Source: Orthonyx spaldingii (taxonomy: Eukaryota; Chordata; Aves; Passeriformes; Orthonychidae). Taken from it: a DNA stretch of 64,000 nucleotides. Position numbers and translations under genes: made by a program. Positions 40,219-51,451 of this stretch are shown here, in pieces (positions within the stretch are counted from its first letter, which is position 1; each line of letters opens with the position of its first letter). The stretch lies in assembly GCA_013397795.1 (NCBI GenBank), contig VZTJ01005975.1, positions 170,285 to 234,284 on the forward strand. Reading direction: 5' to 3'. Below the pieces are notes generated by a model. That model had not been told where the DNA came from, did no database searches, and saw only the letters and a list, made by a program, of their open reading frames with translations.

Positions 40219-42789
40219 GTAAGGAAGCCGTTTTTCTTTCTTCAGAAGTGTTTGTCCTATGTAAAAATTAACCACGGGATTATTGATGGGGTTATTTTAA
40301 CAGCATGTCTGTCGCCTGCAGGAGCGCACCTTGAATAGTTGCTGGAAGGGAGAAAAATAAATAAATAAATAAATAATGCTGTGCTGCAAAAGTATTTTAA
40401 AAAATAACAAGAGACCTCCCCCAAAAAACCGCTTGACCACATTGTGGTGAAAGCAGCTTAAAGTGTCAGAGAAGCTGGTGCTTCAGTGACCTGCTGGGTC
40501 CCCCCACAAATGACTTTGCTGCATGTGTTGTAACCCTTGTGGAACCAGGGTTAACAAAATACGGCGGCAGAATAATTTTTATTAATTATTTTTGAAGTTC
40601 GAGAGAGAGTGGGGGGGAAGGAACAGGAAAAGGGAGGGTGAGAAACAGATGTTTCAGATCAGCTAAGTTCATTAAAAAAAAAAAAAAATACTGCCTTATA
40701 GCACTTTAGATCAAGTTGACCAGTACTTGAACTCAAGATGTTAAAAGTACAGTTTATTATGGTTTGTTATTTCTGTAAGCAGTTATCTTTTCCCCTTATC
40801 TCTATGAAAAATTAAGCAGAGTTCCAAAGCTTCAAATAACCATTTTCTTTTTTTTTTTTAATCAAATAAAGTGAATCATCTTGCTATTATTGAAATAGCA
40901 TTCTGGACGAACACAGAATTTATAAATTTTATGTAAATCAAATCTAAAATAATGCTCTGAATATTTCATGAAATGTAATGCATGTAACTTTTTCCAGCCA
41001 ATGAAGTAATAACTGGCAAAATTACTGCTTCTCTCCTGACATACATACGGCTGAAAGTGTTAATGAGAATTAGTTTAATTATTAGCATCTAATTTATTAC
41101 ACTTATTTAATAAGCTGTATTGTTCTCAGTGTTTTCCTTTCCCCAGCAGAAAAACTGACTCTACGTATTCCAGCCAGTCCTGGCTTTGAATAATGTCTGC
41201 AATATGTTAGCAGATACATTTATGTCTAGACAACAAATCAATACAGTGCTTTTCTTTTTCCTTGAGTATTCATTTGCTTAATTTATCCCAAACCATTCAG
41301 CATTATGAACTGTTAGCACACTCACAATGAACAGGCAGCGGGGGTCTTCTTGGCAGGAAAGGGACCTAATTGGGAGACAAGATAGTGTTTGAGAGATGTC
41401 ACTAATATATTAGTTTATTAAAGGTGCTGGATGTTGGAAAAATAAATATCCCTGAAGGATTGCTCCTTGCTGCAAACTCTAGTAACTGCAGTCTTTGAAG
41501 TCTGTGGGAGTGCTGTTAAGTTAAATGCAGATGAACTCGAGTCTTATTCATCCCCTGAACAATTTTTGCTCTAGCACAAGTGTGATTTGCACCTCCACGA
41601 CTTTAAGGCCTTTTGTCAGTGCCAAAGCAGGTGAAATGAAAATAAACTCCCAAGTGTTTTGCCAGGATGAGTATTTTGTCCCCAGCAATTCAGGCTAATG
41701 GAAACCCTATCAGGAATTAAAATATTATTTTCTTTAGCAGTACTTAGAATATGGATCTGTGTTTAAAGCTGAGCTTTTATCATCAATGGAAAAGCCAATG
41801 TTCAGTGCCAGAAGAACTGCAGTGAGATCAATTTGTAGAGTGCTGTCGAAAATGATCTCATCATTTTTGTCACTAAAAGGGAACACCTGATTCACAGCCT
41901 GTCCTACTTTCTCTTTATAATGGTATTTGGCATCTATCTGTATGGTTTTCCAGTGTCCAGGCTGGGTTACATTTAAAATGTAAACTTAATAAGCTGGGGG
42001 GAGGGTTGGCATGTTTTTCTAAGCCTGATTCCTGTTTTTGTGATGCTTGAAATCACTTTTACTTATGGACACATTTTTCTGGTGATTAATTGAAAGACCA
42101 CACTCGTATAGCTGATCCCCTTCAGCCTGGGACTGACCACATCCCAGACTGAAGGGAGGGTGGTTTTGTCTCCCAGTGTGTAAAATGAAGCTGTTCTGAG
42201 TTCAGTCATTTCTCCATATGATCCTAATGGCAGCTAAACCAAGAGCTACACTATTGCTAACTCAACAGGGATGTGGGAGAGCAGTTATGTTAATATACAC
42301 TCATTCATTTTCCTGTAATAAGAGATCAGCATGATTTTTAAGACCACCAAAAATGCTTGTTTTTTCTCTTAATCAGAAGTATCTTTAAGAAATTTATACT
42401 CAAGTCCTAGGCACTGATATCCTGAGGGTAAAACACAGGCAGAAAACCGGGAGATTTTAGGGGTCAAAAATACTGCTTCACCTCTCACTGAGAATGGGTT
42501 AGTGCTGCAGGAAATCTGAAGAGGAGTAGAATTTAATCCAGGACAGTTCAGACAAGCTGCTAATAGGACAAGTGTTTAAAAGCCAGAATTTCCAGAGTTT
42601 CACAAGGTTCACAGAGTTTGAGACAAAGTTCCTAGAAGTCCACGGAGAATTTGAGCCAGCATTTTCTTTGCTACCTCTCAAGTAATCGTAAATGTATTGC
42701 ACATAGTTTTCAACTAGACTGTTGTTACTGGAGGTTCCTAATAGCTGATTTTTAGTATAATTTTTGTCTGTTTGCTTGTTTTTCGGCAG
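40219..42789 (+). other. NFIA: NFIA intron, 2.6 kb
   Basis: The shortest intron in the window, AT-rich, with donor gtaagg and acceptor gtttttcggcag. It contains an (AAAT)n microsatellite at 40354-40376 and an A run at about 40674-40688. A homeodomain-like cluster of TAATTA/TTAAT cores lies near 41.05-41.13 kb. I recognise no mobile element and no RNA gene. Confidence 0.85.
40354..40376. repeat. (AAAT)n microsatellite
   Basis: Five tandem tetranucleotide units in the short intron. Confidence 0.9.
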
Positions 42790-42955
42790 CCCAATGGTAG
42801 CAGCCAAGGCAAGGTGCACAATCCATTCCTTCCTACCCCAATGTTGCCACCACCACCTCCGCCACCAATGGCTAGGCCTGTGCCTCTGCCAGTGCCAGAC
42901 ACAAAACCTCCAACCACATCAACAGAAGGAGGGGCCACCTCTCCCACTTCTCCAA
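42790..42955 (+). CDS. NFIA: NFIA coding exon, 166 bp, with proline-rich segment
   Basis: The exon encodes PNGSSQGKVHNPFLPTPMLP, then PPPPPPMARPVPLPVPDTKP, then PTTSTEGGATSPTSP, with one base opening the next codon. The run of seven prolines after ML followed by MARPVPLPVP is the proline-rich core of the transactivation domain that gives the CTF family its character; such segments contact the transcription machinery or SH3/WW-type partners (family knowledge plus inference). The acceptor is tttttcggcag and the donor is cca a|gtaag. Upstream intron phase is 0 and downstream phase is 1, so it is tied in frame to the next exon. The proline run is encoded by cca/cct/ccg codons and is a possible site of length variation. 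Confidence 0.97.
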
Positions 42956-43251
42956 GTAAGTATAGACGCAGCGGGATGATCCAAGGGCTACCGGCACTGC
43001 TGGCACTCGGCTGTGCAGAGATGAGGACTGGACTAATCTTGGGAAGCGGGAGAGCTCTCGGCTCTCCATCATGGACAAAATTCTGAGCTGCTTCTGTGTT
43101 AGCAGGGAAAGCCTTAGCTTAAGGTTGCAATTTTATTTTTGACTTGATTGGCATTTCACATAGCCACAGGTGAGGGAAATCGAGGCTGGTGGCTTAGCTG
43201 TGACACAGAGCTCGGTCCTTTGGGATCTTGTTTGCTGCCATGAGGACTCAA

Positions 43252-43408
43252 GTTGACGTCCCACCCCTGGAGGTGCTCAAGGCCAGGCTGGATGGGGCTC
43301 TGAGCAACCTGGTCTAGTGGAAGGTGTCCCTGCCCATGGCAGAGGGGTTGGAACTGGGTGATCTTTAAGGTCCCTTCCAACCCAAACCATTCCATGGTTC
43401 TGTGATGA
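43252..43408 (+). mobile_element. CR1 LINE 3'-end fragment, sense
   Basis: The + strand reads aggtgctcaaggccaggctg, gatggggctctgagcaacct, ggtctagtggaaggtgtccc, tgcccatggcagaggggttg, gatctttaaggtcccttcca and acccaaaccattccatggtt, ending with tctgtgatgag. This is the classic avian CR1 tail with its terminal short-repeat remnant. It is 5'-truncated to about 155 bp. Confidence 0.93.
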
Positions 43409-46379
43409 GTTGGTGTCCAAAGTCAGGCTTTAGAGGATAGATCCCACATGGAAGTCAGACAATTCCCTCAAAAACATCACTGCTTGTAGACACTGGGCTA
43501 AACTAACAACCCTTTCCAGTTTATTTCAATTATCATTCTTTTGGGAATAACTCTTCCTAGATTAACCCAGACATCTTTCCCTTATGCCTTGCATTTTAGG
43601 CAAGAAGTTTTGGTATGTCTTAGGGCCAGGGAGAAAGCTCTAATCCTCTCCCACCACCCACACGGCTCCCATATGCATTTTGTGTAGCCACAAGTCCAAT
43701 ATACGAATTCCTGGATACACACTTGGGGATACCACTTTGGAGTCACTCTTCTGGGAAACAAATGCAATTCAGCTGTGTCTGATGCTTTAAAAAAAGTCTG
43801 GATGTTCAGGGAGTTAATTGTGAAATGATTTAATGAAGCTATGCTCAAACTGACATTTAAAAACAAAAGGGAAGCTTTCAGTGCTTTAATGGCAACTGTA
43901 GGGGACTTGTTCCACAGTGAAGGGAGTCCAAATAACATCCACAAACAAAAATCAATCAAATCGAAAGAGCAAATCCCTTTGTGTGCTTTTCAAGCTTATT
44001 ATTTAAATGCTATATGCAACCACTGCTTGATGTGCAAAGAGGTACTCACTCTTCAGACCAAGTGAAGCCTATGTTTTTAAAGCTTTATATACTGTTCAGG
44101 AGACTTGCACAGGTTCCAGGGGCCATTTTTAAAATCTGGTAGTTCCTCAGAGGTTTTCATTGCCTTCTGCTACATGATAGTGCATCAACTGCAAACTCAG
44201 CAAGATGCTCTGGCTCACTTGGAAATTGAAATGGGTTTTAGTATGAGACAGTCTGGTAAGATTGTGAACACGATCTTCTAGAATCAGGACTTCTCGATTT
44301 GATCAGCAGATTTTTGTGGAACGAAGAAGTTGATTCATTCCCTCCCCTCTGCTCCTCTTTCTGACCTTAGACCAACACTGGTGCTATCAGGATGTTTTGA
44401 CACTTTCTGAGGGGACTTTCGAGTCCTATCAATAAGATTCAGTGGTGGGATCTAAAAGGTTAATGTTTAGTCATAGTTATCACTGAACAGAGTCAGCAAT
44501 GCCTTACTCTTTCCTTGTCTTCAGAACCGGGAAAAACAAAACTAGGTCAGTGTGTACTTGTCATTACGGTTGTGACTCAGTTTACTGGCAGTGTCTGGTG
44601 TCGAAAAGAAAAAGATTCCCAACAACATTTTAGCAGTAATCTTAATACTTAATTTTCGTGATACTGTGATTGTGTAAACAAGCTCAGAGTGTGTCTGGCT
44701 GGATTCTCAGCTGGCAGAAAAATGGGCATTTCTCCTCTGAAGGGAGCAGGACACCCATCGGTGTCGGCTCCGGGCTGGTCACTGGGCTCTGTGTTCAGCA
44801 GACAGCTGCCACGTTAATTGGGAATGGAGGTTTTCTCAAGAGCAGCCAGTTAATGGTATTTAAACAAAAGATTAGGAAAATAATTACTGTTTGTTAATTA
44901 GCCACGCTGATGTCTAAACATATAGTTCTGTACATATTCAGGCACGCATCTTCCTTTTGGTGAGGGGTTTGAATAACAGTGACTCGAGTTGTAAAGAAGC
45001 ATATAATTTAATTTAGGGACAAATTTTACAGAAAAGTAGATTATAGGAAATATTTTCTAAGAAAAAACATGACATATAAACCAAAGCCAGTGGAAGTGTT
45101 GGCCACATAAAGAGCAAAGCAAACCGAAGTTTCAGGCGTTGCGGCCAGGGTTTGCCAGGAGGACCCACTGGGCTCCATTCAGGGTGTCAATCAGGACCAA
45201 CCCTCCATTTCCCTCCGTGTTTATTTTTTCCTTAACTAAATATTAGCCTTCAAACAGCAAGTGCAGATTCACCAGAGTTCCATAAAAGCCGCACAAAAAG
45301 GTGTTTTCCATGGTTACGAGCTGCTGGAGCGCACCGGTGCTGGGAGTGTCGCCGGGCTATGGCTGACTGCCCTGCAGAGCTTGAGGATATTGGAAAGTCA
45401 CTAATGCAACAAAGGCAGGAGCGATGTTAAATTTTGGCCAGTCTCTCTCCTTAGCCGTGTGGAAGAGAATGAACCCCCCCTCTCCCAAGGAAATGGAGTG
45501 AAAGGGGTTGGCATTTGCTCCATTCTCCTTCCCTTTTTTGGTCTAGCAGAAAGCCCTCAGCAGAAACAAAATGCAGTCACGGCCCAACCAAAAATTGGAA
45601 TATGGCCCTCCTGAGGGGTGCAGGAGCCAGGAGCAGCTGTTCAATACAGCATGGCCTCCTGGGAACCAGAGCTAAAAATCACAACAAGGTGGTTAATGAT
45701 TCTCAGAGCAATAGTGAAACTCTCCAGCTGTGACATTAACCAAAACACGAACATTAGTGCTGTCCAAGGAAGGAAGAGCCCCTGGAGATGCACACTGGGG
45801 ATTTGCCGCTACTGGGTGGCCAGGCATGCTCTGGGAGCTGACAATTTCAGCTGCGAATCCTATCCCTTTGGAAAGCCAGCCTTTTCCTCAGTCAGATGAC
45901 ACAATGGAGATGGGACTCATGAGGTTTGGGGAGGTTCATTTTTCCTCCACGAAAAGCTTTTTCAATAGAACACATCTTTGATATCAGAAGCAGTCCCAAC
46001 ATTATCTTATCTCAGATCTCTTCTTGATTTTCTTTGGTTGGTAACCCATTACAAGCATAACACAATATTTTCTTGAACTTGGCAGTTTTGGGGTTTAATA
46101 TCTCACTGCCCAAAGCAAATACCACTTCCACTATATTCCAGTTGGACTTTATCACTATCATAATTTAATCATGCCAGAGCAGAGTGTAAGATACTGCCAT
46201 CCTGTACACCCTGGCTTTTAACCAGGTTTTTTAAACAAAATGTTATTTTCTGAGATTCACAACTCCTAACAACTTTAACAAACTCGTTACTGGTTAATGT
46301 CTCTTTGAACAAAGGAGTTTTCTTGTTAAACGGCATTTGTGTCAGGATGAGGAGAATGATCTTGTGGCTGTAGTACAGG

Positions 46380-47078
46380 ATTCATAAAGCCAAGTGCCAG
46401 GTCCTGCCCTTGAGTCACAACAACCCCGTGGAACACTCCAGGCTTGGGACAGAGGGGCTGGAAATCTGGAAAAAAAATTGAGGGTGCTGGTCAGCAGCAG
46501 CTGAACATGAGTCCAGGTGTGCCCAGGTGGCCAAGAAGGCAAATGGCCTGGATCAGCACTGGTGTGGCCACAGGACCAGGGCTGTGACTGTCCCCTGTGC
46601 TGGGCACTGGTGAGGCCACACCTTGAATGCAGCAGAAAAACATTGAAGTGCGGGAGTGTGTGCAGACAAGGGAATGGAGCTGGGGAAGGGTCTGGAGCTC
46701 CAGGAGCAGCTAGGGAGGCTCAGCCTGGAGAAAAGGAGGCTCAGGGGGGACCTTCTGGCTCTGCACAACTCCCTGACAGGGGGAGACAGCCGGGGGAGTC
46801 AGGCTCTGCTCCCAGGGAACAGGGACAGGACAAGAGGGAATGACCTCAAGTCACACCAGGGGAGGTTTAGGTTGGATTTTGGGAAAAATGTCTTCACAGA
46901 AAGAGTGGTCAAGCACTGGAGCAGGAGCAGTGGTGGAGTCCCCATCCCTGGGGGGGTTTAAAAGCCACGTGGATGTGGTGCTTGGGGACATGGGTTAGTG
47001 GTGGCTTTGGCAGTGCTGGGGTAGTGGTTGGACTCAATGACCTTAAAGGTCTTTTCCAACCTAAACCATGATCCTGCA
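46380..47078 (+). mobile_element. CR1 LINE fragment, ~0.7 kb, sense, with decayed ORF2 C-terminus
   Basis: This is the longest CR1 copy here. Translated pieces in different frames include AQVAKKANGLD, LSLEKRRLRGDLLALHNSL, GSQALLPGNRDRTRGNDLKS, HQGRFRLDFGKNVFTERVVK and HWSRSSGGVPIPGG. These match the C-terminal end of the CR1 reverse-transcriptase polyprotein as I know it from bird genomes. Stops and indels break the frame between pieces. It ends with tggactcaatgaccttaaag, gtcttttccaacctaaacca and tgatcctgca, the 3' tail. It is an inactive, 5'-truncated copy in sense orientation within an NFIA intron. Confidence 0.9.
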
Positions 47079-50000
47079 ATCAGATTGGCTTTCTCTCCCT
47101 CCCTCTGCTATGCATTGACTGAGCACCTTCTGGGCGAGTTTGAGCTTTCTGTTTGCTCCTTTCCCCATCCATAAAAAAGAGGGTTGACTCTATCGTTCAA
47201 TTTGCTAAAATTTGCAGTTCCCTCTCAGATACTCAGCTGCAGAATGCACTGCAGTAGGAATTGTTCTACTGCACCACATTCCTCCAGTTAATCCTTTTGC
47301 TACATCTTGAGAAACAGGACAACTCTTCATATCAAACACATGTACCTGTCATGTTGGTCTGTAAAAGGGAGACCTAGCGGTACCTTAGGTCATCACTCAC
47401 CCAAATCATCTTTACCGATCCTGTTAATCCAGAACCATGACAAATTACATGCTCCTGCTCTTAATAGCAATTATTTCAGGGAAGTATATTTAAAAGTAAC
47501 ATTTCCCTACTGCAGGCAACTTTAAAACACACAACATCCCCAAAACTGTTTGTTTGTCTTGTCTTTCATACAATTTCTTGCCATTTTGGCTAAATATCAA
47601 AGCTGTCTGTGTGAGCAAATGTTCTTTCTCTGCCAGCTCCTGTTTTGCTTGTTCCTGAAGTGAAGCATCATAGCAAATTTGTGGCATCACATTCATTTCC
47701 TTGGCTGTGGGCTATGATGTTGCAGACAATCCTTAGAGAGTTCCAGTAGCAGAAAGAGCAGGCTGGGCAAGAAGCTGTTTCTATTCATGCCCAATGGGAC
47801 AGCTATCAGGTGATGTTAACTATTGTAGGTCTATGCAATTCCCATGGAGCAAAGCTGATCAGATCTGGAGAAGATCTGCCTAAGAGACCTGGCTGCTGTT
47901 TCTTGTTCCTTTCCACGCTTTGGCTCTTCCCAAACTGGAATTTGAAGACCCCAGAATTGGTTTAGCCTATATGTATGCCATAATATAATGTGACCCAGCT
48001 TTATTCAGTGAGACAGTTTGCCCCATCCTAATTTTAGGGCAAAGTCTAGGAATCAGACTTCCAGGAATCCCAGCTCCATGTCAAACAAAGGTATTTATCT
48101 GAAGACAGTAAAATGCAGCTGGAAGTTGATCATGATCTAAGCAACACTCAGTATTTCTCCCTTTCCTGAAACAAATTCCCCCCTAACAGGGGAATGTGTA
48201 TTCCATGTCAGTTTAATATTCCGAGCCAAAATGGCCCCTCAGAATCTGCAAACATCGCAGGACATTTTACAGCAGAGAGGGAACAGCACCTTGGGAGAGT
48301 CCAGTGTAAACCCTCTGCATATTTGTAGTTTTGGTGCTCTTCCCCCCTTGGCTCCAGCAGTGCAGTTATATGACCTGAAGGAAATACCAAGCTGACATCC
48401 GAGTATTTTCAGAAAGCAAGTTAAACATCGTTTGGAGCGGAAGGAAGGTATACATAGCAACTCACCCAGCAAGCTTTGAGGGGACTTTTGTGCATATTAC
48501 ACACTTTTCAAATGCTTTCGAATTTTTGTTTGAACAGAGAAGCCATTTAAGTCAGCATTCTGCTGGTTCCCCTTTGATTTTCTACCAAATATCACAGCAA
48601 AAGTATCTGCCAGCGGGGAACTGTAAACAAGATCTTGAGTTCCTTCCCTTCTGGGTGGAACTTACCTGCTCCGAGGGATTAAATGGCCTCTCCACTCAAT
48701 CTGCTTCCTTAAAAGTAGATCAGGAGAACCAAACAACAGATGTTTGATTTTTGAGCTCTAAGTTAATTTTCCCCACTGCAGAAGGAATCCTTAGTCTTGC
48801 ACAACATTAGTTCATTAGTTAGTTAAAAAAAAAAAAAAAAACCTCCACAAAGAACAACACAGAAGAATCTTAATACATGGCACCAGAAACAGGGAAATGT
48901 CCTTTGCAAATTATGTGGCTTCTTTGAATTATGAACCAAATTAACATGGTAAAAAGGTGAGGAGAACATCTCACCAGATGTACTCAGTTAATTTCTTCCT
49001 TGATTTGCAGGTAGAACTAATACCCAGTGTACCTGTTCATAATTTTCAAGCTGCGCCACAATTTGCAAAACTATCTCAGGAAGATGACTTAGTGCACTTA
49101 AATTCCTTTAAGACTTTGTGAAGGCGAAGTGTTCCTTGCATGATTTTTGCAAGTGTTAGCTTCTTGGAGAGAAAAACTCACCTCACCAAAAACTAGTGGG
49201 AAAAATTCCTTCTTAGAATCCAGAAATGCCTTATCTCCCCTCATATCAGCAGGAAATGAAGATACGCAGTTCCTGGGGTGATTTCAGGGAATCTTGAGAA
49301 AGGGAAGTTTTCTGATGAAACTGTAAGAACTAAGAGGCATCACAAGATGTTTGTGAGATCTGGGCAGAGGGGGAAGGGAAGGATGTGGTTCTGCCTGCTC
49401 CTAGACTTGGGAACTCCTCACCCAAGGGCTTTGTGGAATGCAGACCATCCACATGGGTCCAAGTGCAGATTGGGCATTCATCAGTGAGAAATCCCTCCTT
49501 AAGTATGACAAGTCCATGAGCTGGAAATAATCAGAGGTGGGAAAGAATGGGAGAAAGTAAATATGTGACCTGTTCTGGTTGCATCTGCTCATGGCTTCTA
49601 AGAGAGAGGGCTATGGCCAAGGTGGAGCATTGGTCTCATTCAGCACAGTCTTAAACCAAAGGTTGCTCCACTGTAATCCATCTTCACCAAACATTTGCCT
49701 TCAGAAAGGTAGAAGAGTTTCCTCCACACAGCCAACTCAGTGTCTTCTCTGATTGTTAACTCGCTTTACTTTTAACATTGAGGCCTCAACATTATATTTA
49801 GCCTGACTGGAATTTGGCAAGTAACTTTCCTTTTACCATTGTTTTTTTTGTCTCTTCATTGGATAGTTAGGTTGTCTGGGGATTTTATTCAGCAGAATGC
49901 ATTCCCATAAATATATTCAAAATAGACAGGAGCCCTCTTTGTATTAAGGCATCTATTTAGGTTATTTGAATTTAGATGTAAACATGCAAAAAACTGAGGA

Positions 50001-50793
50001 AGGGAGAAGATTGTGTGAGGATTTTCAAATGAGAAGAAGACTAAAAATGCATTGAATGCTTTTGGATGTGGAAGTACGTGGCATTGTGGACAGTTGCAGT
50101 GGAGAATATAATGCAACAATAAAATCATTAAAGTACTTCAAGTTTGGAAGTAATCTGGGTTCTTGGCTTGCATTGCATTTAATAGCTTTACATTTATGGG
50201 AGCCACTCCAGTTTTTAAAGGCAGCTTCAGCCTTCAGACTGATTGCACTTACCACCCCAGTGAAACTGCAACCCATTAATTTTTTACCAAAAGGATCTTC
50301 CTAGTTTGTCAAACACATCAAGTGAACATTTTAGAGAGTGCAGACCACAGCAGTATGAAAACCAAAACTTTATATCCAGAGAGAATGCTGGATTAGCATG
50401 AAATAAAGGGTCTGATTCTATTAATGAGCACTTTGGTAATTTCATTGCTATGCAAAACTCTGTTAAAAATAGAGATACCAGACACTAGAGTGAAAACAGT
50501 CAGGACCTGCAGAAATCTCCTGTGCCAGCCCATCATGGAAAGGCCTCTCCTTCAGGCTGCAGAGCTGCACACGTGGCTGTCCCCTCTCCCAGCAGCCCAG
50601 TCTCCTACGTGTTGACACCCCACCATTAAGCCCAAACCTTTCCAGTGTCTCAAACCAAACTCTCGCTCTCTAAAACGTTCGCACATTTCTATGTTAAACA
50701 TCTGCTTAGGTGGCTCTGAGACAGTGTGTTTTGGTGTTGTTCGTGTGCAATCTAGTGCCGCTTCCTCAACGCATGTGTCCCTTCCCTTCACAG

Positions 50794-50885
50794 CCTACTC
50801 GACACCCAGCACCTCCCCCGCAAACCGATTCGTCAGTGTTGGACCACGGGATCCAAGCTTTGTAAATATCCCTCAACAGACTCAG
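50794..50885 (+). CDS. NFIA: NFIA coding exon, 92 bp (last complete coding exon in the window)
   Basis: With the A carried from the previous exon it encodes TYSTPSTSPANRFVSVGPRD followed by PSFVNIPQQTQ. The acceptor is cttcccttcacag and the donor is cag|gtgggc. This ending, VGPRDPSFVNIPQQTQ, separates NFIA from NFIB, whose equivalent region differs (recalled, not searched). Downstream intron phase is 0. In known NFIA proteins the frame continues for a handful of residues (SWYLG) in the terminal exon. If the donor is not used, the frame reads on for 40 codons to a TAA at 51006-51008. Confidence 0.96.
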
Positions 50886-51227
50886 GTGGGCCGCTTTCGA
50901 CTTCTCTGTTTGCCTGCAGCCTCTTCTTCTCTTCCTCCAGTGTCCTCTAACGTGTCCCCGCGGAGCAGCTGCACTGCCGCTGTCACTTCCCCCACATGGT
51001 CTCAGTAACTACAGTGAAATGTCACTTGCAGTTTGTTTGTCTGTTGTGTTGGTTTTCTTTTTGGTTTTTTTTGTTTTTTGGGCTTGTGTGGTAATAACGC
51101 TGCTTTTGTAACTGGAAGGACCTCTCTCTGCTTTCTAAGGTGTTGGCTCCCAGCACGCAGTTGTTTGCTTTAGGACTGGGGTTTCAAAGGCTTTGGCTCC
51201 AACCTGCTCCCCAGGCACTGCATTTAA

Positions 51228-51451
51228 TTGTGTTTAGATTAGATGGCAGGGAGAAATCCTTTCCTGTGCAGGTGGGGAGACCTTGGCACACTCTGCCCAG
51301 AGCAGCTGTGGGAGTGTGCATCCCTGCATCCCGGGGAGCGTGCACGGCCAGGCTGGATGGGGCTTGGAGCAACCTGGGGTAGTGGAAGGTGTCCCTGCCC
51401 ATGAAACAAGATGACCTATACAGTCCCTCCCAACCCAAACCAGTCTGTGAT
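51228..51451 (+). mobile_element. CR1 LINE 3'-end fragment, sense
   Basis: It reads tgtttagattagatggcagg, cagctgtgggagtgtgcatc, ggccaggctggatggggctt, gagcaacctggggtagtgga and aggtgtccctgcccatg, then agtccctcccaacccaaacc and agtctgtgat. This is the CR1 tail with a small deletion after the cccatg. It lies 340 bp downstream of the last complete exon. Confidence 0.9.

Larger units (their letters stand above)
42956..50793 (+). other. NFIA: NFIA intron, 7.8 kb
   Basis: From donor gtaag at 42956 to acceptor cccttcacag ending at 50793. It holds two sense CR1 fragments (43.2-43.4 and about 46.38-47.08 kb) and an A run near 48825-48841. The stretch 44.44-44.92 kb is free of recognised repeats and contains AP-1-like tgactca-type motifs (gtgactcag near 44573). 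I see no other gene. Confidence 0.85.

Noticed and set aside
42956..43084. Read-through of the 166-bp exon into the intron
   Set aside because: The donor gtaag is strong and the extra residues (ending PSWTKF) have no family similarity, so I do not propose it as an isoform.
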